Shown piece after piece: positions 1-5,460 of a DNA stretch of 5,643 bases (position 1 is the first letter of the stretch; every line of letters starts with the position of its first letter). The position numbers and the translations under genes are program-made. This DNA is from Boseongicola sp. SB0662_bin_57 (lineage in GTDB: Bacteria; Pseudomonadota; Alphaproteobacteria; Rhodobacterales; Rhodobacteraceae), in the NCBI GenBank assembly GCA_009839535.1, contig VXPN01000094.1, forward strand, positions 1 to 5,643, given 5' to 3'. The notes beneath the pieces are model-generated. The model searched no databases. It saw nothing but the letters and a program-made list of their open reading frames with translations, and had not been told where the DNA came from.

Positions 1-29
1 CGCGTGCCGCGTTGCTCGATAGGACACGT

Positions 30-39
30 CCACATGTGG
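30..39. repeat. 10-base perfect palindrome downstream of clpP
   Basis: CCACATGTGG is a perfect palindrome 58 bases past the clpP stop. The 97 bases between the window edge and clpP contain no gene I can support, and no stem with a T run that would serve as a clpP terminator. Confidence 0.4.
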
Positions 40-97
40 CAGACCCTAGGTGAGTGCGCAAAGGTGCACAACGCAAAATTCGACACGGCCAGAGGCG

Positions 98-727
98 TCA
101 CTTCCTGCCGGAATCAGGCTCGGTGCGCCGTTCCGCGATCTCGTCGATGAGACCCCAGTCCCTGGCTTCCTCAGGCGTCATGAAATTGTCCCGTTCCAGG
201 GCGTCCTCGACCTTCTTCAGGGACTGCCCGGTGTGCTTCACGTAAATCTTGTTGAGCTGCGTCTTGAGCCGCTCGGTCTGGCGCGCATGGATCATGATGT
301 CCGTCGCCTGCCCCTGGTAGCCACCGGACGGCTGGTGCACCATGATCGAGGAATTGGGCAACGCCATCCGCATGCCCTTCTCGCCCGCCGCGAGAAGAAG
401 CGATCCCATTGACGCCGCCTCCCCCACGACAAGCGTCGCAATTCCGGGGCGTATGTACTGCATCGTGTCGTAGATCGAGAGACCGGCAGTCACGACTCCG
501 CCGGGGCTGTTGATGTACAGCGAGATCTCCTTTGAGGGATTCTCCGCCTCCAGGTGCAGGAGCTGTGCCACGACGAGCTGGCTCAGCCCGTCATGGACAG
601 GCCCGTTCACGAAAACGATTCGCTCCTTCAGGAGGCGCGAGAAAATGTCGTAGGCGCGCTCTCCCCGGCTGGTCTGTTCGACCACCATCGGAACCAGGTT
701 CATGTATGTCTCGAACGGATCTTTCAT
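98..727 (-). CDS. clpP: ATP-dependent Clp protease proteolytic subunit ClpP (S14 serine peptidase)
   Basis: Cytoplasmic serine protease subunit that forms a double-heptamer chamber and degrades substrates fed by ClpX or ClpA. Counted from ATG 727, the protein has 209 residues, a normal ClpP length. The triad is intact: Ser106 in GEAASMGS, His131 in IMVHQPSGG and Asp180 in ERDNFMTPEEA. The 25 and 49 residue spacings equal those of E. coli ClpP. YINSPGGVVTAG (about 71-82) is the oxyanion-region strand and IYVKHTGQ (161-168) the handle-helix end. A GTG at 736 would add three residues (MRQ), but ATG 727 matches the alphaproteobacterial N-terminus (MKDPFETYMN) and leaves room for a weak GGGCGAG ribosome site. 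One oddity is Glu103, where GQAASMG is usual just before the catalytic Ser. No tig or clpX lies beside it here, so it may be a second, stand-alone ClpP. Family assignment is firm; the paralogue idea is inference. Confidence 0.96.
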   Translation of the reverse strand: MKDPFETYMNLVPMVVEQTSRGERAYDIFSRLLKERIVFVNGPVHDGLSQLVVAQLLHLEAENPSKEISLYINSPGGVVTAGLSIYDTMQYIRPGIATLVVGEAASMGSLLLAAGEKGMRMALPNSSIMVHQPSGGYQGQATDIMIHARQTERLKTQLNKIYVKHTGQSLKKVEDALERDNFMTPEEARDWGLIDEIAERRTEPDSGRK

Positions 728-1050
728 TTGCCGCACTCGCCCGAATTGAGGTGTTGTCCTGCCTTGCCGCGTGTCAGTGTCTTAGTGGCCGCCGTCTGGG
801 GCTTCAAGGGCACCGGGACGGCCGAAGGAACATTTCCGAAGGCGGTGCCATGTCGCTGCAACGTGCCGCCGTCGGACTTTGGTGGCCGGGCAGCCTGCCC
901 CTCGATCTGCACCATGCCGTGGAGAGCATCCATTCCCGTCAAGATGCCGTGGACGCCCGGCTCCGAAGACTTGTCGATTGCCCTCCGCACCGCCTTGGCT
1001 CCCGCGACACGGTTCGTCTCGACGCATGCGCTGTCCCGGACGGAAATCAT
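724..1050 (-). CDS. Doubtful 108-residue hypothetical ORF overlapping the clpP start by ATGA
   Basis: I do not recognise this protein. The ORF starts at ATG 1050, with AAGG about eight bases upstream, and its TGA (726-724) overlaps the clpP ATG (727-725) as ATGA, the arrangement typical of translational coupling. By hand count about three quarters of its third codon positions are G or C, against just over half of the second positions, which is coding-like. However, the plus-strand frame running into the flavin oxidase shares the same third positions, so this does not prove the strand. The protein is hydrophilic, with no membrane segment or recognisable motif. If real, only 40 bases separate its start from the divergent oxidase start, leaving little room for two promoters. 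It could equally be an untranslated clpP leader. Confidence 0.28.
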   Translation of the reverse strand: MISVRDSACVETNRVAGAKAVRRAIDKSSEPGVHGILTGMDALHGMVQIEGQAARPPKSDGGTLQRHGTAFGNVPSAVPVPLKPQTAATKTLTRGKAGQHLNSGECGK

Positions 1051-1090
1051 CCTGCTTGCCTTCGTACCTGGCAGGCGTCAATTTGCCGCC
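737..1090. other. 354-base region between clpP and the flavin oxidase
   Basis: This divergent intergenic region should carry the promoters for clpP (leftward) and the oxidase (rightward), though I see no convincing -35/-10 pair for either. Apart from the doubtful leftward ORF it holds short repeats. GGCACC (809-814) pairs with GGTGCC (844-849) across a long loop. GGAA-CAT-TTCC (827-837) lies inside that loop, and CCGAAGG occurs twice in direct orientation (822-828 and 836-842). The plus frame is open throughout, but its translation is rich in Cys, Trp and Pro and shows no oxidase homology, so it is not taken as an N-terminal extension. Confidence 0.5.
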
Positions 1091-2497
1091 ATGGCACAGG
1101 CAACCACACTGCCCCGGAACAATTCGGGGATTGAAACCGCCATCGGCGTGCTGAAGCAGCGGTTCGGCGAGCGGCTTCAGACCGGACGCCCGGTCCGTGA
1201 GCAGCACGGCCACACGACCACCTGGATCAGGAACCAGCCGCCTGACGCAGTGGTCTTTGCGCGGTCTACGGAAGAGGTCGCCGACGTCGTCAGCGTGGCG
1301 GCCGCACACAAGGCGCCCGTCATCGCCTACGGCACCGGCACGTCGCTTGAAGGTCATGTCAACGCCCCGGCAGGCGGAATTTCAATCGACGTGAGCCAAA
1401 TGAACAAGGTGCTCGAGGTTCACGCGGAGGATCTCGATGCAGTCATCCAGCCGGGTGTCACGCGCAAGGCGCTGAACGAGGAGTTGCGTGACACCGGGCT
1501 CTTCTTTCCCATTGACCCCGGCGCAGATGCGTCCCTGGGCGGCATGGCGGCGACCCGTGCATCGGGCACGAACGCCGTGCGCTACGGAACGATGCGGGAC
1601 AACGTGCTGAGCCTGGAAGCGGTGCTGCCATCGGGCGAGATCATCCGGACCGGGCGTCGAGCGAAGAAGTCGAGCGCGGGCTATGACCTGACAAGGCTCC
1701 TCATCGGGTCGGAAGGCACGCTCGGCATCATCACCGAGCTTACCTTGAAGTTGCACGGAATTCCCGAGGCCATGTCCTCGGCGCGCTGCACGTTTCCCGC
1801 AGTCGATGCCGCCTGCCAAGCCGTCATCACCACCATCCAGATGGGCGTGCCGGTCGCACGCATCGAGCTTCTGGACGCAGATTGCGTGGCCGCCATCAAC
1901 GCCTATTCCAAGCTTGATCTCCCGGTGAACCCGCTCCTGCTGCTCGAGTTCCATGGCTCGGAGCCGGAAGTGGCTGCACAGGCCACGACCTTCGGGGAGA
2001 TCGCCGACGAATTTGGCGGTACAGGCTTTGAATGGACATCAAGTCCCGAGGAACGCACCCGTCTCTGGCAGGCGCGCCATGACGGTTACTGGGCGCTTCT
2101 CGCAACACGGCCAGGCATGGACACGATCGCGACGGATGTTTGCGTGCCGATCTCGAATCTTGCGGAGGCCGTGGAGCGTTCGCAGGAAGAGGCCCGCAGG
2201 CTGGGACTCTACTCACCGATTCTGGGGCATGTCGGCGACGGCAATTTCCACAACACCGTGCTCTTCGACAAGGACAATGACGAAGAGCGAGCGAAGTGCG
2301 AGCAGTTCGTTGCATGGCTTGCCGAGCTTGCAATCGAACTGGACGGAACGGTCACCGGTGAGCACGGCATCGGCCAAGGAAAGATCGCATCCCTCTCAAG
2401 CGAATTGGGCGCTGCCACAGAGATCATGTCGGCCATCAAGACGGCCCTCGATCCCGACAACATCATGAACCCCGGCAAGATCGTGCTTCCAGGCTGA
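1091..2497 (+). CDS. FAD-binding oxidoreductase, D-lactate dehydrogenase (cytochrome) / GlcD type
   Basis: Flavoenzyme of the PCMH-type FAD-binding family (FAD_binding_4 plus FAD-oxidase C-terminal domain) that oxidises D-2-hydroxyacids such as D-lactate or glycolate and passes electrons to cytochrome or quinone. The 468-residue length fits single-chain bacterial members. FAD domain: PVIAYGTGTSLEGHV (76-90, pyrophosphate loop), PGADASLGGMAATRASGTNA (143-162), SSAGYDL (194-200) and LIGSEGTLGI (204-213). C-terminal domain: GHVGDGNFHN (379-388), with the conserved active-site His residues, GEHGIG (423-428) and the closing DPDNIMNPGK (454-463). ATG 1091 fits the family N-terminus (ETAIGVLKQRFGERL). 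The open frame reaches back to 554 but has no family similarity there. There is no signal peptide. No GlcE- or GlcF-like gene is adjacent, favouring a single-subunit lactate-type enzyme over a glycolate oxidase subunit. The substrate is not determinable from sequence. Confidence 0.93.
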   Translation: MAQATTLPRNNSGIETAIGVLKQRFGERLQTGRPVREQHGHTTTWIRNQPPDAVVFARSTEEVADVVSVAAAHKAPVIAYGTGTSLEGHVNAPAGGISIDVSQMNKVLEVHAEDLDAVIQPGVTRKALNEELRDTGLFFPIDPGADASLGGMAATRASGTNAVRYGTMRDNVLSLEAVLPSGEIIRTGRRAKKSSAGYDLTRLLIGSEGTLGIITELTLKLHGIPEAMSSARCTFPAVDAACQAVITTIQMGVPVARIELLDADCVAAINAYSKLDLPVNPLLLLEFHGSEPEVAAQATTFGEIADEFGGTGFEWTSSPEERTRLWQARHDGYWALLATRPGMDTIATDVCVPISNLAEAVERSQEEARRLGLYSPILGHVGDGNFHNTVLFDKDNDEERAKCEQFVAWLAELAIELDGTVTGEHGIGQGKIASLSSELGAATEIMSAIKTALDPDNIMNPGKIVLPG

Positions 2498-2616
2498 CAA
2501 CGTCGCCGTCGTCCGGGTACAGCAAGCCTGATCGCCTTCTTCCACATGCCGCGCCTGTCACGCCATCTCTGGCGGCATGAACGCGGATCCAGGAATCAAT
2601 GCAGGGCGTGTCCGGT
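2498..2616. other. Spacer after the flavin oxidase with competing hairpins
   Basis: This is the 3' flank of the oxidase and should contain its transcription end. CATGCCGC (2545-2552) is complementary to GCGGCATG (2572-2579), and the smaller hairpin CGCCA-TCTC-TGGCG (2561-2574) shares bases with the second arm, so the two folds exclude each other. An imperfect hairpin, GACAACG-TCGC-CGTCGTC (2496-2513), starts on the stop codon. None is followed by a T run, so no intrinsic terminator can be claimed. No gene is evident. Confidence 0.35.
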
Positions 2617-2781
2617 TCAGTTGGAGAAACGTGCCGCATTCTTGCGGCCGTTCGCGCGCTCCGCCGTCCCGATGGTGTCGAGGGCTTTGCCGACGGCCCG
2701 CCGCAGGGCTTTACGGGGCCGGGCAGCCGCGTTCCGCAGACGATGCATGATCCTGGCGAATGCCTGTTCGATCGTGTTCAG
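2617..2781 (-). pseudogene. C-terminal remnant of an IS630-family transposase
   Basis: In one minus-strand frame, 54 codons ending in TGA (2619-2617) read as the C-terminal end of an IS630-type DDE transposase. LNTIEQAFARIMHRLRNAAAR matches, by recall, the family block around L-N-P-I-E-Q-x-F, followed by K/R-rich LR-AA-R. ALRRAVGKALDTI then resembles the A-x-x-x-I/V-G-x-x-L-D helix, and ERANGRKNA resembles the closing E-C-A-N-(Y)-x-x-N-A. The final catalytic Glu of the DDE triad corresponds to the Glu of IEQ. The usual Pro of NPIE is Thr here. Upstream in the same frame, APYARKAKCAR sits where PPYSPD should be, suggesting a small insertion or decay. The rest of the transposase is absent. I infer a dead IS fragment; no terminal inverted repeats were identified. 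Confidence 0.6.
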
Positions 2782-2932
2782 ACGGGCACATTTCGCTTTC
2801 CTGGCGTAGGGAGCATGCCTGGAGGTTCCCCCAACGGGTCTGCCCTGCGGGACTGATTCGCTCCGTCAGTGCGCAAGCCAGCCGGAGCGCGATGTCAGGA
2901 CGCTGCCGCTCCCGTTCCTCCACCTCCCGCCG
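2714..2932 (-). other. In-frame open extension beyond the amber stop of the AbiEii-like gene
   Basis: After the TAG at 2935-2933, the frame of the AbiEii-like gene stays open to 2711. Its first part reads like normal protein: RREVEERERQRPDIALRLA, then CALTERISPAGQTRWGNLQA. That is a charged helix followed by an amphipathic one. Beyond about 2830 it becomes the shadow of the transposase remnant, which lies in another frame. A GTG at 2923 with GGGAG directly before it could start a separate 70-residue protein, but that spacing is too tight for a good ribosome site. The readings are a nonsense mutation truncating a longer toxin-type protein, a separate small gene, or chance. Confidence 0.35.
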
Positions 2933-3607
2933 CTACGTCTCGCGGACACTCGTTCGCTCAGCGCCATTTTCGACGATCCGTGCCGTGAGCCTGGCGAGTT
3001 CCGGAAGCCATTCGGGTCTGTGAACCGCCGCCAAGGGCCGGCCGCGCCTGTCGGCCGATGGCCCGCAGCCGGAGATCTCGCGGGCGATTTCATCCCTTTC
3101 GTCGGAGGACAGCGCGGACAGCGCCAAGTCGAGGGACGCGCCGTCGCGCTCGGCGGCGGTGCACAGGTCGTAGAAGTCACGCGAGAGGAACTCGCCGTGT
3201 TCATGCAATCGCAGGACGAGCTTCCGGGCAAGGATTTCCGCCACGGGTTCGAGCGTCAGGCCGAACCGCGCCTCCCGCTCCGCGCCGGTCCCGGCGTCCA
3301 GCAGCGGTTCCGTCGCCGAGATCCTGAACTCGCCCTCCGGAAAGACCCCGTTCAGCCACCCTCGGCCGAACCTGACGCTTCGCGCGCCGGCCTCTACGGC
3401 CAGGGTCCTGGCATCCTCGCCGGCTCGGTGCAGCAGGTCCGGCGCGACGCACAGGACGACGTCCGTGCTTCGCCGGTGGCGCCAGCGCGCCGCCAGCGCC
3501 GTCCCTCCCCCGATCCGGACATCGTCCCTGTTCCAGATCCTCGGGAGGAGCGGGCCGACGCGTTCCAGGATGGCATCGGCCGGCGCCGGTATCGCCAGAC
3601 CTGTCAT
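2933..3607 (-). CDS. AbiEii/AbiGii-like nucleotidyltransferase (toxin-type)
   Basis: Resembles the AbiEii nucleotidyltransferase fold (PF08843-like), whose members act as toxins in type IV or related toxin-antitoxin and abortive-infection systems. The protein has 224 residues, at the short end for the family. The N-terminal core is GGGTALAARWRHRRSTDVVL (33-52): a Gly-rich hG-G motif, the typical HRRS turn and the metal-binding-type Asp49. ILARKLVLRL (125-134) carries the lysine motif (Lys129), and SRDFYDL (142-148) is the R-D-x-x-D-L motif. The family normally has D-x-D at Asp49, but here it is D-V-V, so the second acidic ligand is missing. The ATG at 3607 directly follows GGGAGGG, which is close for a ribosome site. 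It lies 26 bases after the stop of the unrecognised upstream gene, implying an operon. The frame stays open past the TAG stop, so the gene may be truncated. Family assignment rests on motifs, not a search. Confidence 0.78.
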   Translation of the reverse strand: MTGLAIPAPADAILERVGPLLPRIWNRDDVRIGGGTALAARWRHRRSTDVVLCVAPDLLHRAGEDARTLAVEAGARSVRFGRGWLNGVFPEGEFRISATEPLLDAGTGAEREARFGLTLEPVAEILARKLVLRLHEHGEFLSRDFYDLCTAAERDGASLDLALSALSSDERDEIAREISGCGPSADRRGRPLAAVHRPEWLPELARLTARIVENGAERTSVRET

Positions 3608-3633
3608 CCCTCCCAGCCGGGGACGACGCCCGC

Positions 3634-4239
3634 TCAGCCGTTTGGCCGGACCGCGAACTGGTTCAGCCAGCGCGGCAGGGCGCCGCGTGTCAGGCCGCAG
3701 TCGTGCACGGCCCGCGCGATGTGCCAGGCGCTGATGGCGTCCTTGCGGCGGAGCTGCGGATAGTCATGCCCGCGAACGTCCTCCAGCAGCTCGGCCATCA
3801 GGGCCCGCTGCCTGTCATCCGTCATGCCCAGCGTCAGCCAGTCGAACAGTTCTGCCGGGCTCGGCTTGCCCGTATACCCGGCGAGATGGCGGGCGATCAG
3901 GCTCTCGAGCAGGAGGTGGTCAGGATCCATGGGAAACAGCACGGCGCGCGCGATGTCGTTGTCGAACCACTCGATCGGCATGGGCGCGTAGCGGAAGCGC
4001 TTTTCGAGGGGCTGGACGATGTCGTCCCATGGAATCACCTTTCCCTTTCCGCTGATGTCGTTGCCGTGGCGACCGACCCCGGATTTCCGCGGATCCCTGC
4101 CCGCGGCCGCGAGCGTGCTTTCCAGTCTCCAGTGCCACCGCGCGAGGATGTCCTCCCGCGTGGTGATCCGGTCGGTGCGCAGAGCGCCGTCCGCCCTGTC
4201 GAGCCGCCAGAATTCGCGCCTTACGGCTTCCATGTCCAT
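3634..4239 (-). CDS. Unrecognised 201-residue protein, operon partner of the AbiEii-like gene
   Basis: I do not recognise this family. The product is soluble and mixed alpha-helical in appearance, with no signal peptide or membrane segment. Landmarks: ILARWHWRLESTL (31-43), a polar Gly/Lys-rich segment RKSGVGRHGNDISGKGKV (51-68), an aromatic segment RFRYAPMPIEWFDNDIARAV (81-100), LLLESLIARHLAGYTG (99-124 region) and WHIARAVHDCGL (172-183). ATG 4239 is preceded by CAAGGA at nine bases. A GTG at 4287 would add 16 Pro/Arg/Gly-rich residues and is less likely. Position upstream of an AbiEii-like gene is where the antitoxin AbiEi usually sits, but I see no AbiEi-like winged-helix start. An antitoxin or accessory role is therefore inference from context only. 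The gene itself is credible: complete frame, natural composition, tight spacing to its neighbour. Confidence 0.72.
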   Translation of the reverse strand: MDMEAVRREFWRLDRADGALRTDRITTREDILARWHWRLESTLAAAGRDPRKSGVGRHGNDISGKGKVIPWDDIVQPLEKRFRYAPMPIEWFDNDIARAVLFPMDPDHLLLESLIARHLAGYTGKPSPAELFDWLTLGMTDDRQRALMAELLEDVRGHDYPQLRRKDAISAWHIARAVHDCGLTRGALPRWLNQFAVRPNG

Positions 4240-4332
4240 TGCAACGGATCCTTGACCGGGCCGGCCGCGCGACCTCGCCGGAGGCACGGCTTCAACCCAT
4301 CCTTCAATCCGCAGAAGGATGCAACGCCGGGT

Positions 4333-4579
4333 TCATTCCGGCAAGGATCCCGAAAATCCCGCAGGATTCCCTGCATCGTCATTCCCTGCATCGTCGCCAG
4401 CGAAGGCTTCGAGGACGTCGAAGAACCGGATCATCTGCTCGACCGGCACCGTGGCGCAGGACGGACGCGCCGATGACCTCGGCCATCACCTCGAATTTGC
4501 CCGCGACCCTTGACCGCTCCCGCAACCGAGCGACCTCCGGAACGGTCGACTCGAGATGGACGGGTGAGCCAGGCGAATC
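4333..4579 (-). pseudogene. Possible frameshifted coding remnant of unknown family
   Basis: Directly after the GntR stop, and in the same frame, the minus strand reads naturally: SPVHLESTVPEVARLRERSR then VAGKFEVMAEVIGASVLRHG (about 4568-4450). Near 4450 the protein-like reading moves to the next frame, with TVPVEQMIRFFDVLEAFAGD, and ends at TGA 4335-4333. A single frameshift would join them. The second part could alone start at GTG 4449 (38 residues) or ATG 4434. I cannot name a family. Against it: no clear start or ribosome site, and GC-rich minus frames often look open. The tail DDAGNDDAGN is simply the tandem duplication translated. Confidence 0.3.
4366..4395. repeat. Perfect tandem duplication of a 15-base unit
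   Basis: ATTCCCTGCATCGTC occurs twice head to tail (4366-4380 and 4381-4395) without mismatch. A 15-base unit keeps reading frame; on the minus strand it encodes DDAGN twice in the remnant frame. Replication slippage in non-coding or decaying DNA is the simplest explanation. Confidence 0.9.
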
Positions 4580-5332
4580 CTACCTCAAACCGAGAATGTC
4601 CTTGAGATCGCCCTCCTTTGGCCTGGGCGGTGCGAGCTCAAGTCCGTCCTTGATTTTCCTCAGGTGCTCGAACATGAGAGAGGCGGCCGTATCGGCATCG
4701 CCACGCTCGATTGCGCCCAGCAGGTCCGAGTGCTCGCCGTCAGGACAATCCATGTGGTTCGACGCCCCGAACAATCCGACAATGAGCGACGATCTGGTCA
4801 CAAGTTCACGAATGACGCGCCTCAGGATGAGATTGCCGGATGCCAAGGCAACCTTCACGTGAAATTCGCCGGAAAGCCGAATGAGGTCCGCGCCGCTGCT
4901 GCTTTCCCTTGCCTCACCCTCCAAGGATATGTGCCGCCTCAGCATTGCCAGGCATTCGGGAGGGATCTCGATCGCGACGCGCCTCGCGATTGCCGGCTCA
5001 AGCACCATACGGGCATCGAAGACCTCGTTCGCTTCCTTCGGGCTCGGGCTGGCCACGAACGCGCCCCGGTTTGCTTCCAGCTCGACAATTCCCTGATCCG
5101 ACAATAGCAGCAGCGCGCGCCTGACGCGCATGCGTCCCACGCCGAAGGCCTCGCACAGCTTGAGTTCGCTCAGCTTTTGCGCGGGCGGAAGTCGATGCTC
5201 CATGACTGCGCTGTAGATGCGCTCGACGATGTACGTCTCGTCGATCCGGTCGGGCAAGGCCTTGTTCGCCGTTTCGATGCTGGTTGAATCAGTCGGCACG
5301 CTCTTCCGGAATCCTCGCTTCCTTTCAGCCAT
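4580..5332 (-). CDS. GntR-family transcriptional regulator, FadR/FCD subfamily
   Basis: DNA-binding repressor or activator of 250 residues, normal for FCD-type GntR proteins. An N-terminal tail of about 30 residues precedes the winged helix-turn-helix (about 33-95): IVERIYSAVMEHRLPPAQKL, the SELKLCEAFGVGRMRVRRAL recognition region and the wing GIVELEANRGAFVA. The FCD ligand-binding all-helical domain follows (about 98-230). The conserved metal-site residues appear present: Asp106 (FDARMVLEP), His158 (GEFHVKVA), His201 (GEHSDLL) and His223 (FEHLRKI), so it probably binds a metal and a carboxylate-type effector. ATG 5332 has TGGAG ten bases upstream. It is divergent from the substrate-binding-protein gene, and TTGT/ACAA repeats lie between, so autoregulation and control of that transporter are likely. 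The effector is unknown; small organic acids or amino acids are typical of the subfamily. Confidence 0.93.
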   Translation of the reverse strand: MAERKRGFRKSVPTDSTSIETANKALPDRIDETYIVERIYSAVMEHRLPPAQKLSELKLCEAFGVGRMRVRRALLLLSDQGIVELEANRGAFVASPSPKEANEVFDARMVLEPAIARRVAIEIPPECLAMLRRHISLEGEARESSSGADLIRLSGEFHVKVALASGNLILRRVIRELVTRSSLIVGLFGASNHMDCPDGEHSDLLGAIERGDADTAASLMFEHLRKIKDGLELAPPRPKEGDLKDILGLR

Positions 5333-5387
5333 CTCCGGGACACTCCAAACCTTTCAGCCGTCTTTTGTCAATGATGACGTTAACATC

Positions 5388-5409
5388 TTGTATCAACATT
5401 GTTGACAAC
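5388..5409. promoter_or_regulatory. Candidate GntR operator: overlapping inverted repeats
   Basis: TCAAC-ATT-GTTGA (5393-5405) is a perfect inverted repeat. TTGT-TG-ACAA (5399-5408) and GTTG-A-CAAC (5401-5409) overlap it, and a further TTGT half-site starts at 5388. FadR/FCD regulators commonly bind TTGT-N(1-3)-ACAA-like palindromes. The element lies on the -35 box of the rightward promoter, fitting repression of the transporter gene. Upstream, GTCA-ATGA-TGAC (5367-5378) is a second inverted repeat nearer the regulator gene. Assignment to this regulator is inference from position. Confidence 0.5.
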
Positions 5410-5429
5410 TTTTCGTTTCCGTGTAGAAG
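5402..5429 (+). promoter_or_regulatory. Candidate sigma-70 promoter of the substrate-binding-protein gene
   Basis: A consensus -35, TTGACA (5402-5407), is followed after 16 bases by TAGAAG (5424-5429), matching four of six bases of TATAAT. Transcription would start near 5436, giving a leader of about 80 bases. The -35 overlaps the palindromic element, which would let a bound regulator block RNA polymerase. Confidence 0.5.
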
Positions 5430-5460
5430 TCGGGCAGGCGGAACCGAAAGACAGGCAAGA

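Larger units (their letters stand above)
4240..4579. other. 340-base region between the partner gene and the GntR gene
   Basis: No intact gene is seen. The region holds the 15-base tandem duplication, a frameshifted-looking minus-strand coding remnant, and near 4335-4370 short repeats of CGGGAT/GGATTCC character like those in dispersed intergenic elements of alphaproteobacterial genomes (impression only). The promoter of the AbiEii-like operon should lie at its left end, but I found no convincing -35/-10 pair. The plus strand is open from 4239 to 4862, but the translation is Arg/Ser/Pro-rich and has no natural protein character. Confidence 0.5.

Noticed and set aside
54..69. GTGC/GCAC inverted repeat as a clpP terminator
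   Set aside because: Only a four-base stem and no T run in the direction of clpP transcription.
554..1090. Plus-strand open frame extending the flavin oxidase by 179 residues at its N-terminus
   Set aside because: The first part is antisense to clpP and the rest is Cys/Trp/Pro-rich with no family similarity. The oxidase family N-terminus fits ATG 1091.
1382..1954. Minus-strand ORF inside the flavin oxidase
   Set aside because: It is the shadow of a strongly supported gene and shows no motif or ribosome site.
3020..3763. Long plus-strand ORF (247 codons) opposite the AbiEii-like gene
   Set aside because: Arg/Pro/Gln-rich translation with no motifs. It is the complement of a minus-strand gene with clear AbiEii motifs.
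3703..4476. Long plus-strand ORF (257 codons) opposite the partner gene
   Set aside because: Antisense shadow in GC-rich DNA with unnatural composition at its end. The minus-strand reading has a better start and operon spacing.
4239..4862. Plus-strand ORF (207 codons) through the intergenic region into the GntR gene
   Set aside because: Ser/Arg/Pro-rich with no natural protein pattern. Its second half is antisense to a well-supported regulator.
5366..5371. TTGACA on the minus strand as the -35 of the GntR gene
   Set aside because: The sequence 16-17 bases downstream (TTTGGA/TTGGAG) is a poor -10 and collides with the ribosome site.
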